Assembly: GCA_047630275.1 (NCBI GenBank)
Contig: JBLHVN010000001.1
Location: forward strand, 1-64,000
Length of the DNA stretch: 64,000 bases
Source: GCA-2720865 sp047630275
Lineage (GTDB): Bacteria > Bdellovibrionota > Bacteriovoracia > Bacteriovoracales > Bacteriovoracaceae
Reading direction: 5' to 3'
Both the position numbers and the translations under genes were made by a program. Shown here piece by piece: positions 15,703-25,247 of this stretch. Numbering within the stretch: the stretch's first letter is position 1; each line of letters opens with the position of its first letter. The notes beneath the pieces were generated by a model. The model was not told the DNA's origin. It saw only the letters and a program-made list of their open reading frames with translations, and did no database searches.

Positions 15703-16791
15703 TTACATCCATGATTTCCAGTAATCTTTTACTTCAAACTCAGTAAACCATTCAGTAGGCTCAAGAGGGTATCTTGCATCAATCATTACTGCGTATTCGT
15801 CTGTATAGGTTTTTCCATTTGATTTTTCATAGGCTTTTGGATGTGGCCCATGGTGAATTCCTTGAGGGTGAAATGTCATAGCCCCCTCGTCGATATTATC
15901 TCGGCTAAAGAAATTTCCTTGGTGATAAAATAGAACTTCATCGTAGTCTATGTTGGAGTGATAGAAAGGAACTTTAAGAACACCATGTTTCTCATCTTCA
16001 AGTGGTCTCTCGACAAATGAACAAACCACAAAGTTCTTACTCACAAATGTGGTGTGGCCAGATGGGGGAATGTGATAGCGGTGGCTCATGATAGGGCAAA
16101 AATCATAAATTGATAATTTATAAGGGTATACGCTCCCTTTCCAACCTTTTGCATCTAAGGGATTGAAGGGATAGGTCACGGTTGTGATCTTTCCTAATCT
16201 CTTAATCTCAACTTTGTACTCTTTTAGGTCTTGCTCTGATCCTAGTGCGGACTCTGGAGTTACAATTGCCGTTTGATCGTAGAGGGCATTTGGACCTAAA
16301 AGGCCTCTTGAAGGGTCTTCAAACTCACCGCTTGATTCTATCTTCATGATCTTTGAAGGAGAATCTATAAAGATTTTATAGGTTGTTCCTCTTGGCATAA
16401 TGACATAGTCGCCTTTTTCAAAACTAAGATGACCGTAGATAGATTCAATCTTTCCACTTCCAGTATGGACAAAAAAGAGCTCGTCGTAATCAGCATTTCT
16501 AAAGAAGTGCTTGAACGAAGAGCTGTAGTGGCCAGCGCTAATTATGCAGTCATTATTCTTTAAGACTGGCATAAAGCTATTTTTCTTTAAGTTTTCTGAA
16601 AACAGAGGAGGCAGGCACCTTGGTTTTAATTCACCTTCAATATTTGTCCAATTTACCGGAGGATTTTGATGATAGATTTGGCTGACCTTACCAAAGAAGC
16701 CTTTTCGTCCATGTTCTTCTTCGTACAATCCTTCAGGAATATTTACGTGAGCTTGTTTTGTAAATACTCCACTAGACTTAAAGTTTTCCAT
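15703..16791 (-). CDS. hmgA: Homogentisate 1,2-dioxygenase
   Basis: This non-haem iron enzyme opens the homogentisate ring to maleylacetoacetate in tyrosine breakdown. The cupin-type metal-binding region is visible at the C-terminal side: PFYHSNIDYDEVLFYHQG and MTFHPQGIHHGPHP supply His/Glu ligands. An N-terminal cupin half holds FVHTGSGKIE and FEKGDYVIMPRGT. At 362 residues it is shorter than the animal and Pseudomonas enzymes (about 430-445) but of a size seen in bacterial homologues. The start at 16791 overlaps the fumarylacetoacetase gene by 14 bases. Confidence 0.88.
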   Translation of the reverse strand: MENFKSSGVFTKQAHVNIPEGLYEEEHGRKGFFGKVSQIYHQNPPVNWTNIEGELKPRCLPPLFSENLKKNSFMPVLKNNDCIISAGHYSSSFKHFFRNADYDELFFVHTGSGKIESIYGHLSFEKGDYVIMPRGTTYKIFIDSPSKIMKIESSGEFEDPSRGLLGPNALYDQTAIVTPESALGSEQDLKEYKVEIKRLGKITTVTYPFNPLDAKGWKGSVYPYKLSIYDFCPIMSHRYHIPPSGHTTFVSKNFVVCSFVERPLEDEKHGVLKVPFYHSNIDYDEVLFYHQGNFFSRDNIDEGAMTFHPQGIHHGPHPKAYEKSNGKTYTDEYAVMIDARYPLEPTEWFTEFEVKDYWKSWM

Positions 16792-17803
16792 ATCGCTTAA
16801 CCTGTTTGTTACCAACTTTGTTAATAAGCTTGCCAATATTTTCAATTTCTAATTCTATTTTGTCACCACTCTTGATCCATTTATCGAGCTCTAGCCCGCA
16901 ACCGGTTCCAACAGTTCCACTACCAAAAAGATCTGCGGGTAAAACCCATTCATCTTGACTGACGTGAGCTATCATTTGTGCCCAAGAGAAATGAGCATCT
17001 CCAGATTGTCCTCTAGACCACTCTTTTCCATTTATCTTTGCAGTCATTAAAAGGTCTGGCTCTTTAAAATCAAATTCATCAAAAGTTGTAATGACGGGCC
17101 CTAGTACCGAGCAAAAATCTTTTCCCTTGGCTGGACCTAGTCTTACAGCCATTTCCTTTTTTTGGATGTCTCTTGCGGAAATATCATTCAAAATGGTGAA
17201 GCCAAATATATGATCTAAAGCATGGGATTCCTTGATATTTTTTCCACACTTTCCAACAACCATTCCTAACTCTAACTCGTAGTCTAGGATGTCTGTATAA
17301 GCTGGCCATAGGATTTCATCTTCGTGGCCTATGAATCCGCAGCTCGGACCTTTGTAGTAAGCGGGTATTTGGTACCAAGCTTCAGGGATTTTTTCGTTTC
17401 TCTTTTCAAAACCTTTAGCTACATGCTTTTCATGTGCATAGAAGTCTCTATAGGTCTCAATCTTATCCATGGGGCTATTTAGTGAAACATTTGATTCATT
17501 GATATTAAAAGCAATGGAGGTACCATCTCTCATTGAGTCGATACCTATTTTTTGTAAGAATAAGTAAATACCATAGCCTTCTTCGAGAACCTCTATAGGG
17601 TTATCACTTCCATTTAGAATCTTATAAAGTGAAGAGCTGCATTTAGATTCAGCTCTTAATAATGGATTGTAACGACCTTCTCGCTCGTACTCGGTTGCCC
17701 AAGCAAGATTAGGATCAATAATAACTCCTTCTTCTTCTAAAAGAATACCAAGTCTTTTTTGAGGAAGATGTCCAGTGTCGTAGGTGTAATTGCAAATTTT
17801 CAT
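16778..17803 (-). CDS. Fumarylacetoacetate hydrolase family protein
   Basis: The enzyme would cleave fumarylacetoacetate to fumarate and acetoacetate, the last step of tyrosine catabolism. The FAH fold is evident from DYELELGMVVGKCGKNI, the metal-binding region, GFTILNDISARDIQKKEM, KGKDFCSVLGPVITT and LFGSGTVGTGCGLEL. The length is 341 residues. It overlaps the aminotransferase gene by four bases and the dioxygenase gene by 14, a tight operon. Neither 4-hydroxyphenylpyruvate dioxygenase nor maleylacetoacetate isomerase is in the window. Confidence 0.9.
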   Translation of the reverse strand: MKICNYTYDTGHLPQKRLGILLEEEGVIIDPNLAWATEYEREGRYNPLLRAESKCSSSLYKILNGSDNPIEVLEEGYGIYLFLQKIGIDSMRDGTSIAFNINESNVSLNSPMDKIETYRDFYAHEKHVAKGFEKRNEKIPEAWYQIPAYYKGPSCGFIGHEDEILWPAYTDILDYELELGMVVGKCGKNIKESHALDHIFGFTILNDISARDIQKKEMAVRLGPAKGKDFCSVLGPVITTFDEFDFKEPDLLMTAKINGKEWSRGQSGDAHFSWAQMIAHVSQDEWVLPADLFGSGTVGTGCGLELDKWIKSGDKIELEIENIGKLINKVGNKQVKRYGKL

Positions 17804-18948
17804 TCAGCACGTCCAAATTTTTTATCATATTCTGGTAGCATTTTATCTAAGGCTTCAAATAAGTGATCCATTTCTTCAGGAGTCCCAATCGAAATCCTAA
17901 TAAATTCTGGCATATTATTAACTTTAAGAGGTCTAATAATTACGCCTAGGTTGAGGAGGAACTCAAAAAAGAAATCACTAGCTTCTGGTGAGCCTGTTTT
18001 TAAGGTGATAAAATTTGTTACAGAAGAGATAGGTTTAAAATTATGAGCTAGCAAGTATTCAACACAACGCTTGTATTGAATACGATTATTACCTAACGTT
18101 CTCTCTAAGTGTGGGTCATCTAAAAGAGCACCTGTTGCTCCTAATTGCCCAATTAAATTTGGTTCAAAGGGAAGCTTAACTTTGGTTAGGTTTTTGATAA
18201 GTTCTTCATGACCAAAACCATATCCCACTCTTACTCCTGAGAGGCCATAAGCTTTTGAAAAAGTCCTTAATGTAATAACATTGTCATACCTGTAGTCCAT
18301 TGAATCTGGGTAGTCATCAAATTCCTTCGCAAATTCAAAGTAAGCCTCATCTAAAATCACCAAGACATGCTTGGGAACAAATTCCATTAAGTAATCAAAT
18401 TCGGTCTTGGTGATATAAGTTCCAGTCGGATTGTTGGGATTAGCTATGTAAATAACTTTAGTCTTGTCAGTGATAGCCTCGGCAAGTGCTTTAACATCAA
18501 ATCTATAATCTTTCGTAAGGGGAACTTGCTTTGTTATAGCGCCAACACTTTTTGCTAAAATATAAAATCCAATGAAGGTATTTTCGCTAGTAAGAACTTC
18601 GTTTCCAGGTTGAAGAAAGGCGCGGGCAATATAGGCCATTATTCCTTCGCTTCCATTTCCTAGAATAATGTTTTCTAATTTTAAATTATTCTTTTTCGAA
18701 AGAGCTGTTTTTAATTTAAACGCATGCATATCTGGGTAACGGTGAAGATCCCATAGTCCTTTAGTCATTTCCCGTATGGCAAATGGCGATGGACCAAGTG
18801 GATTCTCATTACTGGCAAGTTTTGAGATCCTCTTTAGACCTTTCTCTCTTGCAAGTTCATCAATAGGCTTACCAGCCTGATATGTTTGAAGCTCCCTAAT
18901 GTACTTAGGTACAAGTGACTGGGAAATTTGCTGACTCTGGTTAGACAT
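17800..18948 (-). CDS. HisC-like PLP-dependent aminotransferase
   Basis: This is a class I/II aminotransferase of 382 residues resembling histidinol-phosphate aminotransferase: KLASNENPLGPSP, NGSEGIMAYIARAF, YIANPNNPTGTYI, VILDEAYFEF and the PLP lysine in RTFSKAYGLSGVRVGYG. Its position at the head of the homogentisate operon argues for an aromatic (tyrosine or phenylalanine) aminotransferase rather than histidine synthesis. That role is inferred. The longer frame to 19071 is rejected because AAGAGGT stands before the ATG at 18948. Confidence 0.88.
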   Translation of the reverse strand: MSNQSQQISQSLVPKYIRELQTYQAGKPIDELAREKGLKRISKLASNENPLGPSPFAIREMTKGLWDLHRYPDMHAFKLKTALSKKNNLKLENIILGNGSEGIMAYIARAFLQPGNEVLTSENTFIGFYILAKSVGAITKQVPLTKDYRFDVKALAEAITDKTKVIYIANPNNPTGTYITKTEFDYLMEFVPKHVLVILDEAYFEFAKEFDDYPDSMDYRYDNVITLRTFSKAYGLSGVRVGYGFGHEELIKNLTKVKLPFEPNLIGQLGATGALLDDPHLERTLGNNRIQYKRCVEYLLAHNFKPISSVTNFITLKTGSPEASDFFFEFLLNLGVIIRPLKVNNMPEFIRISIGTPEEMDHLFEALDKMLPEYDKKFGRAE

Positions 18949-19063
18949 AAAATACCTCTTAAAACGATAGGCTTTTTTATCATATTTTCGCCTTTCACGA
19001 TAATTTGCCGCGCCGCAAACAAGAGAGTTAATGATAAACTTACTACGGAAAGGAAGAGCAAAC

Positions 19064-19483
19064 ATGAGCAACTACCATTACGGCCAATTCGGACCTGAAC
19101 ATCTAGAAAACTCCAAAGAGGGTGTGTTACTTTTTAACCAGCAAAAGTATTGGGAATGCCATGAGGTTCTAGAGGATCATTGGCTCGAGGGAAGAGGGGA
19201 TAACGCACGCTATGTTTATTGGGCGATCATTCAAGTTGCTGCTGCAATGATCCATTACCGAGATGGGAATTTAAATGGAGCGAGAGGTCTACTCTCAAAA
19301 GCCAAAGAAAAATTTAATAAGATAGACGAGTTTAAAGTCGGAACTGATCTACTTGAAAAAAACCTAGAATGGAAGCGATTGAAAGATGAAGTCTTTGCTA
19401 TTCCTAAAGATGCAGAATTAGATAAATTTTCAGATCTATTTGAATTCCGTTTTAAGGATCCAGCAAAATGGGAGTTGTTATGA
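19064..19483 (+). CDS. DUF309 family protein
   Basis: The 139 residues carry the DUF309 pattern: LFNQQKYWECHEVLEDHWLEG, then a helix with VYWAIIQVAAAMIHYRDGN and GARGLLSKAKEKF. The conserved HE-LE-W residues look like a metal or small-ligand site, but the family has no established function. The start at 19064 follows AGGAAG. The stop overlaps the next start by four bases, so it is translated with the membrane protein downstream. Confidence 0.85.
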   Translation: MSNYHYGQFGPEHLENSKEGVLLFNQQKYWECHEVLEDHWLEGRGDNARYVYWAIIQVAAAMIHYRDGNLNGARGLLSKAKEKFNKIDEFKVGTDLLEKNLEWKRLKDEVFAIPKDAELDKFSDLFEFRFKDPAKWELL

Positions 19484-20199
19484 AAAATATATTTTCAAGT
19501 TTTGGTGTTTCTCTGTCGATTATGATGAAAGATAAAATCATTATTCTGTTTAGTTTAGTTCCAATTCTAATTGGTGTTCTGTTGTATTACTTTTTAGGCC
19601 AGCTAATATTTACTGACTTTCTTGATTGGATTAATGGCTTAGTTGTTGCGAAGATCTCTTCTGATGGCCTTGGGAAATTTATTGGCTATCTAATCACGGC
19701 CACTCTAAGTGTTGTTATGTACTTCGCTGTTTCATGGACCTTTGTCATGATAGTTTCCCTTATCGCTTCTCCGTTCAATGATATTATTAGTAACAGAACA
19801 GAGAAAAACTTATTAGGGGAAGTTCCTGAATCAATTGATAAATCCTTTACAAGACTATTTAAAAGAATTGGCTTTACTCTTGTTAACGAACTCAAGAAGA
19901 TTAGCTTTATATTGACGATGACAATCATTGCTCTACTTTTAAACTTTATCCCTGTGTTAGCACCTGTTTCATTCATATTAAGCGCATTGTTACTCGCAGT
20001 AAGTTTTGTAGACTATACTTGGTCACGAAAGAATAAGAAATTTGGGGAATGCGTTTCAGATATGAGGAATTCATTTATTGGTTACACGATTTCAGGGAGT
20101 ATCTTTATTGGTTTGATTGCCATACCGGTAGTTAATCTTTTCACCTTACCTTTTGCTGTCGTCTATTTTACGGTATTACAAATACAAAATGAAAACTGA
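19480..20199 (+). CDS. EI24/CysZ-like inner-membrane protein
   Basis: The 239 residues have about four to five hydrophobic segments and the arrangement of the EI24 (CysZ-like) family: an N-terminal hairpin around KIIILFSLVPILIGVLLYYF and a central SLIASPFNDIISNRTE loop. A last pair of helices (ISGSIFIGLIAIPVVNLFTLPFAVVYF) follows. CysZ imports sulphate in E. coli, but the wider family is uncharacterised and no cysteine-synthesis gene is nearby. An ATG at 19468 is also in frame. 19480 is preferred because of the GGAG before it. Confidence 0.72.
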   Translation: MKNIFSSFGVSLSIMMKDKIIILFSLVPILIGVLLYYFLGQLIFTDFLDWINGLVVAKISSDGLGKFIGYLITATLSVVMYFAVSWTFVMIVSLIASPFNDIISNRTEKNLLGEVPESIDKSFTRLFKRIGFTLVNELKKISFILTMTIIALLLNFIPVLAPVSFILSALLLAVSFVDYTWSRKNKKFGECVSDMRNSFIGYTISGSIFIGLIAIPVVNLFTLPFAVVYFTVLQIQNEN

Positions 20200-21178
20200 T
20201 ATATCGAAGATATTGATTTTTACACCTAAAGATCTATTGAAGCTGACAGCTACTATTCCTTTTTTTCATATTTTAAATGAAACCTTCCCGGAAGCTCAGA
20301 TCCAGGCCATCGTTCCTAAGGATTCGGAGAAGTATTATCAATCCTATCCTTTTGAAATTGAATGCTTTGAATATGATGACAGTGAGTTAAGTCTGCCGAG
20401 TATTCATAAATATGCTGTTAATAATAATGAGATATTCAATATTGATTTATTCTTGGACTTAGAGGGAACGATGAAGAGTTGTTTTCTTGGGTTTTCATTT
20501 AGATCGAAGAATAGAGTGGGCTTTGAAAATGGTATCCATAAATTCTTGCTGACCCATAGAGTGCTACCAATAGATTCATACAGGCCTGACCGTAAATATC
20601 TAGGGCTTTTAGAAAGCTACTTGGGTACGTCCTTGAATGATAAAAAGGTCATTGGGCAAGAAAAAATAAAGAAGCAGATGGAAAAGAACCCAGAAGAGCT
20701 TATCAATCTTCCACCTTATTTCTTAATTCACGCAAATGATCTTCTAGAGCAAAAAGAATTTTGGAATGACTTTTTCCGCTTCTTTGATGACCAGCACTTT
20801 GTCATCTGGTTTGAGCCACAACTTGGAGAAGAGAAGCTGTTGGCGACTGAAGCCTTTCTTAAAGAGCTTGATACTGAAAATAAGTATGAATTAAGGACTG
20901 GTACTGATGAGTTCTTTTTGAAGCTTTTACTTCATTCAAAGATCTATGTTACTGAAAATCATGTATGGACTTGTTTCGCAAACTACTTTGGACTAAGCAC
21001 CTATTGCTTAGTTTCCAAGGCGACTGACATCCCATTTATGGAGCATTTTGAAAGGACTCCTATTCTGATTGAGTGGAAAGAAGGTATTCCGATTAAATGG
21101 ATTGCTCCAGATAGTAGCCAGCCTATCGGAACTGTCGATAAGCTAGTTAATATCTTTTATCAAGTTCACGAACTATGA
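20189..21178 (+). CDS. Glycosyltransferase family 9-like (heptosyltransferase-like) protein
   Basis: The 329 residues follow the ADP-heptose:LPS transferase pattern loosely: ILIFTPKDLLKLTATIPFFHILNETFPEAQI at the N-terminus, DLFLDLEGTMKSCFLGFSFRSKNRVGF in the middle, and a C-terminal half where HSKIYVTENHVWTCFANYFGL replaces the usual DSGP/DTG-type acceptor motif. Nucleotide-sugar binding cannot be confirmed, so it may be inactive or use another donor. It overlaps the previous gene by 11 bases and valS (opposite strand) by six. Confidence 0.62.
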   Translation: MKTDISKILIFTPKDLLKLTATIPFFHILNETFPEAQIQAIVPKDSEKYYQSYPFEIECFEYDDSELSLPSIHKYAVNNNEIFNIDLFLDLEGTMKSCFLGFSFRSKNRVGFENGIHKFLLTHRVLPIDSYRPDRKYLGLLESYLGTSLNDKKVIGQEKIKKQMEKNPEELINLPPYFLIHANDLLEQKEFWNDFFRFFDDQHFVIWFEPQLGEEKLLATEAFLKELDTENKYELRTGTDEFFLKLLLHSKIYVTENHVWTCFANYFGLSTYCLVSKATDIPFMEHFERTPILIEWKEGIPIKWIAPDSSQPIGTVDKLVNIFYQVHEL

Positions 21179-23821
21179 TTTAAAGTTTTTAAGACTCTCA
21201 TTTATAGCTGAAATCTTTTTTCCAAGTTCCTCAGCATTGCTTGAAACTTCTGCCCTTACTTCTTCTGGAGCATTATCCATAAATTTTTGATTGTTTAACT
21301 TTTTGTCATATTTGCTAAACTCTTTTTCTGTTTTAGCTAAATCTTTCTCAAGGCGTTTTATTTGCTCTTCAAGATCGATAACACCTTCTAGTGGTAGAAA
21401 TACCTCTGTATGGGTTGTCGCCTTCATGACTGACTTACCTGGTTTAGGGTCAGTACGCTTTGAGATCTTGGGTGAATTAGCCTTTCCAAGTTCAGACAGA
21501 TAGGCGAATTGCTCATTGTAATAATCTAGAAGTTCTTGGTCCGCAAATAACTCAAAATCAACTTGTTCCTTTGGCTTGATATTTACACTTGCTCTTAAGT
21601 TTCTTACCGCTGAAACAGTCTCCATGAATTTTTCCATCTGATCCTGATCTTTAGAAAAATCAATTTTAGGGTCAAACTCCGGATAATCATGAATGATTAA
21701 AAGGGGTTCATCTTCTTCTTTTAAGTATGACCATAGTTCCTCTGTTATAAACGGAATCATAGGGTGGAGAAGGGCAACGACCTTTCGAAAAACATATTTT
21801 AAAACGGTGGCTCTTCTCACCTTTTCAGCTTCATTATTACTTTCTAAAGTTGTTTTAGATAGTTCAATAAACCACGAACAAAACTTATCATATACAAATT
21901 GATAAATGGCAGAGCAGGAGTCGTCATATCTAAAGTCTTCCATGGATTCATTCATAACTTTAGAAACAGCATTTAACTCGCCAATTATCCAGCGTTCATG
22001 GTGATCCAATTCTTTAGGAAGCTCATTCTTAGCATTTTCTAAATGAGGGGAAATAAATCTGTATGCATTCCAAATTTTATTAATAAAGTTCCTGTATCCG
22101 CCAATCCTTTCGGGATCAAGATTAAGTCCGCGGTTATAACCACTACCGGCAGCCAAGGTGAACCTGAAAGCATCTGCGCCGTATTCAGCCACCATATCAA
22201 GGGGATCTATTCCATTGTCTAAGGACTTACTCATCTTCCTACCAAGTTTATCTCTAACAATGGCGTGTATATAAACTTTCTTAAAGGGAACCATCTTTGT
22301 AAACTTTTGTCCCATCATCATCATGCGGGCAACCCAAAAGAAAATAATATCAAAGCCAGTTACTAAAACTGAGGTGGGATAGAAAGTATCAAACTTCTTT
22401 TCTTTCATGAGTTCTTTATTAGGCCAGCCTAAAGTCGACATAGGCCAAAGGGCAGAGCTGAACCAAGTATCAAGAACATCGGGGTCTTGATGCACTTCAG
22501 AGGAGTTACACTTTGAACAAGCCGTAGGTTCACCTTCGTCAGCCCATTTATGGTCACAAGAGTTACAGTAAAAAACAGGAATTTGATGGCCCCACCAAAG
22601 CTGCCTACTAATACACCAGTTCCTAGGCTCACGAAGCCAGCTGAAATAAGTATTCTCCCAACCTTTTGGATAAAACCTAGTACTATCATCCTCAACAGCC
22701 TTAACAGATTCAGAAGCCATATCTTGAACATTCAAGAACCATTGTTTTGACACTAGTGGCTCGATTATAGCTTTTGATCTATCTCCATGCCCAACTTGGT
22801 GAACATGTGGCTTAATTTCTTTAAGTTGCCCTAGTTCATCGAGCTTTTTAACAATCTTTTTACGGGCCTCTTTTGATGTTAGGCCTTTCCATTCAAGACC
22901 ATTATCATTTAAGGTGCCGTCTCCATTTAAGAGATTTATGATTGGCAAGTTATGCCTTTTTCCTATTTCAAAGTCATTGAAATCATGGCCAGGCGTTACT
23001 TTTAAACAGCCTGTTCCTTTTTCAATATCTACGTAATCGTCTCCAAGAATAGGAACTTCCCTGTTACAGATGGGAACGATAGCAACTTTACCAATTAAAT
23101 GCTTAAACCTTTCATCTTCTGGGTGAACGGAGACAGCGGTATCACCGAGCAGAGTTTCAGGTCGGGTGGTAGCAATCTCTAATGTTTCATCAGAGTCTTT
23201 AATAGCGTAATTGATATGGTAAAAATTTCCATTAACTTCAACGTGTTCCACTTCAGCATCGGATATGGCTGATCCTAAAACAGGATCCCAGTTGATAATA
23301 TAGTCACTTTGATAAATAAGACCCTCGTTAAAGAGGTCCACAAAGACTTTCCTTACTGCACGGTTAGGCTCTTTATCCATAGTGAACATGGAGTAATCCC
23401 AGTCGGGACTAGCGCCCATTGATCTTTGTTGTTTTGCAATCACTCCACCGTATTCTTCTTTCCACTGCCAAATCTTTTCGATGAACTTTTCACGGCCATA
23501 GTCATGCCTAGTTTTACCTTCATCTTTTGAAATCATTCTCTCGACAACATTTTGAGTTGCAATGCCTGCATGGTCCATTCCAGGAAGCCATAATGCTTCA
23601 AAGCCTTTCATCCTCTTAAATCTAATGAGGGCATCCTGGGTTGTGATATCGAGAGCGTGCCCAGCATGAAGCCTGCCCGTTACATTCGGAGGAGGCATAA
23701 TTATACAGTAACCTTCGTTGGCCTTTCCTGGACGGGGCTTAAAGTACTTCCCCTCTTCCCAAGTCTTGTACCACTTTTTCTCTACCTCTTCGGGAGAATA
23801 TGTTTTTGAAATTTCATTCAT
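21173..23821 (-). CDS. valS: Valine-tRNA ligase
   Basis: This class I synthetase charges tRNA-Val. The 882 residues hold PPPNVTGRLHAGHAL (HIGH motif), the editing domain (TTRPETLLGDTAV), a Cys-pair knuckle (CNSC and CSKC), DVLDTWFSSALWPMSTLGWP, the KMSKS motif (about residue 525) and a C-terminal coiled coil (LEEQIKRLEKDLAK onward). It overlaps hisS by four bases and is its downstream partner. Confidence 0.97.
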   Translation of the reverse strand: MNEISKTYSPEEVEKKWYKTWEEGKYFKPRPGKANEGYCIIMPPPNVTGRLHAGHALDITTQDALIRFKRMKGFEALWLPGMDHAGIATQNVVERMISKDEGKTRHDYGREKFIEKIWQWKEEYGGVIAKQQRSMGASPDWDYSMFTMDKEPNRAVRKVFVDLFNEGLIYQSDYIINWDPVLGSAISDAEVEHVEVNGNFYHINYAIKDSDETLEIATTRPETLLGDTAVSVHPEDERFKHLIGKVAIVPICNREVPILGDDYVDIEKGTGCLKVTPGHDFNDFEIGKRHNLPIINLLNGDGTLNDNGLEWKGLTSKEARKKIVKKLDELGQLKEIKPHVHQVGHGDRSKAIIEPLVSKQWFLNVQDMASESVKAVEDDSTRFYPKGWENTYFSWLREPRNWCISRQLWWGHQIPVFYCNSCDHKWADEGEPTACSKCNSSEVHQDPDVLDTWFSSALWPMSTLGWPNKELMKEKKFDTFYPTSVLVTGFDIIFFWVARMMMMGQKFTKMVPFKKVYIHAIVRDKLGRKMSKSLDNGIDPLDMVAEYGADAFRFTLAAGSGYNRGLNLDPERIGGYRNFINKIWNAYRFISPHLENAKNELPKELDHHERWIIGELNAVSKVMNESMEDFRYDDSCSAIYQFVYDKFCSWFIELSKTTLESNNEAEKVRRATVLKYVFRKVVALLHPMIPFITEELWSYLKEEDEPLLIIHDYPEFDPKIDFSKDQDQMEKFMETVSAVRNLRASVNIKPKEQVDFELFADQELLDYYNEQFAYLSELGKANSPKISKRTDPKPGKSVMKATTHTEVFLPLEGVIDLEEQIKRLEKDLAKTEKEFSKYDKKLNNQKFMDNAPEEVRAEVSSNAEELGKKISAINESLKNFKS

Positions 23822-25125
23822 TTTAAAAAACCTTTAATTTCTTCAATATTTTTTATCAATATATCTTTTTGATCTTTAACGCTTAACTTTTTAATTTGTA
23901 TGACTCCATTTTCAATTTCGTTAGTTCCAAGTATCCCAACAAACTCGGCCCCCTTCTTTTCAGCAAGATTGAATACTTTATTCATCTTTAATACCTCAAG
24001 GTGAGTTTGCACTGATACCCCTTCCTTTCGTAAGTCTTTAGCTAGGGACAAGATAAGAGGTAATCCTTTTTCATCCTGAGTGCTTAAGAATAACTTAGTT
24101 ACAGGTTTTGATAAATCCGGAAGTAGCGAGTGTGTGGATAAAAAATCTCTAAGCGTTACGTCGCCGAGTCCAAAGCCTACTCCAGGTAATGGATTCTCGT
24201 TAAAGATCTTAAGAATGTTTGCATAGCTTCCGCCACCGCATATAGCTCTTCTATTCTCTGGGTTTTTATCAAAGATCTCAAAAACGATACCAGTGTAATA
24301 ATCGAGCCCTCTTACAATTGAAGGGTCATACTTTACGAACTCATCAATCTTTAATCTCTCTAAATGACTGCTTAAGTTAAAAAGGCTAAAACCTTTTGTT
24401 TCAAGTTTATTTGATTCAAGAAATTTCTTTAAATCTTCAATAGTAGATAAGCTTAAATAATTTAAAAAAGCCGCTTTAGACTCTTCACTTAAGCCTAATT
24501 GTTCAAGTTGCTCATTAAATTTTTCTTTAGAGAGCTTCTTGTATCTATCAACTAATTTATAAAGCTTAAGAGAAAGATCTCCTTCACACTTGAGTATTTT
24601 ATTAAAGATGAGATCAACAATTTCGCGGTCATTGATCAAGATTTCAAAATGCTCTGAAGTTGCGCCGAAACTTTCCATAAGGCTAACGGCAATCTGAAGG
24701 ATTTCTAATTCTCCCATCGTTTCGGGAGCTCCAAAGATATCAACGTTAAATTGCCAATGCTCTCTTAATCTTCCTCTTTGGGGTCGTTCGTAACGATAGA
24801 GATTAGGTATCGAAAACCAACGGATAGGTTTTGATACTTCTCTATGAACTTGAGCTACCATTCTTGCTACAGTAGGAGTCATCTCAGGTCTAATCGCAAC
24901 AAATCTTTCCCCACGATCGTGAAAGCTATAGATTTGATCATTGATAAGCTCTTCACCAGACTTAGCTTTATAAAGTTCGACTTCTTCTAAAAGAGGTCCA
25001 TCGTAAGATTCATAGGCATAAAGATCAGCAGTTTCTTTCATTTTTTGAAACATATAATCTCGGATTCTTTTATCTTCTGGGAAAAAATCCCTAGTACCCT
25101 TGTAAGGCTTCTTAGAGAGGCTCAT
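23818..25125 (-). CDS. hisS: Histidine-tRNA ligase
   Basis: This class II synthetase charges tRNA-His. The 435 residues include motif 1 (PLLEEVELYKAKSGEE), motif 2 (IPNLYRYERPQRGRLREHWQFNVDIFG), the histidine-specific RGLDYYTGIVFE, motif 3 (GGGSYANIL then GVGFGLG) and a C-terminal anticodon-binding domain. An AGGAG precedes the ATG. The leader contains a small perfect hairpin. Confidence 0.97.
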   Translation of the reverse strand: MSLSKKPYKGTRDFFPEDKRIRDYMFQKMKETADLYAYESYDGPLLEEVELYKAKSGEELINDQIYSFHDRGERFVAIRPEMTPTVARMVAQVHREVSKPIRWFSIPNLYRYERPQRGRLREHWQFNVDIFGAPETMGELEILQIAVSLMESFGATSEHFEILINDREIVDLIFNKILKCEGDLSLKLYKLVDRYKKLSKEKFNEQLEQLGLSEESKAAFLNYLSLSTIEDLKKFLESNKLETKGFSLFNLSSHLERLKIDEFVKYDPSIVRGLDYYTGIVFEIFDKNPENRRAICGGGSYANILKIFNENPLPGVGFGLGDVTLRDFLSTHSLLPDLSKPVTKLFLSTQDEKGLPLILSLAKDLRKEGVSVQTHLEVLKMNKVFNLAEKKGAEFVGILGTNEIENGVIQIKKLSVKDQKDILIKNIEEIKGFLK

Positions 25126-25142
25126 AAAACTCCTGTGATTTC

Positions 25143-25175
25143 AAACACCTCGGGTGTTTAATGGGGACGAATATA
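25143..25175 (-). promoter_or_regulatory. hisS leader: possible -10 box and hairpin
   Basis: On the minus strand, TATATT (25175-25170) resembles a -10 box. No good -35 was found. About 15 bases later AAACACC and GGTGTTT (25159-25153 and 25149-25143) form a perfect 7-bp hairpin with a CGA loop, just upstream of the hisS ribosome-binding site. It may affect translation or mRNA stability. No function is demonstrated. Confidence 0.3.
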
Positions 25176-25247
25176 GCAGATTAAATTGGCTTGGTCTAAG
25201 TTATGCGCTGTTTAATAAGTTGTATAAGTGTTCGAAATTAATAACTT

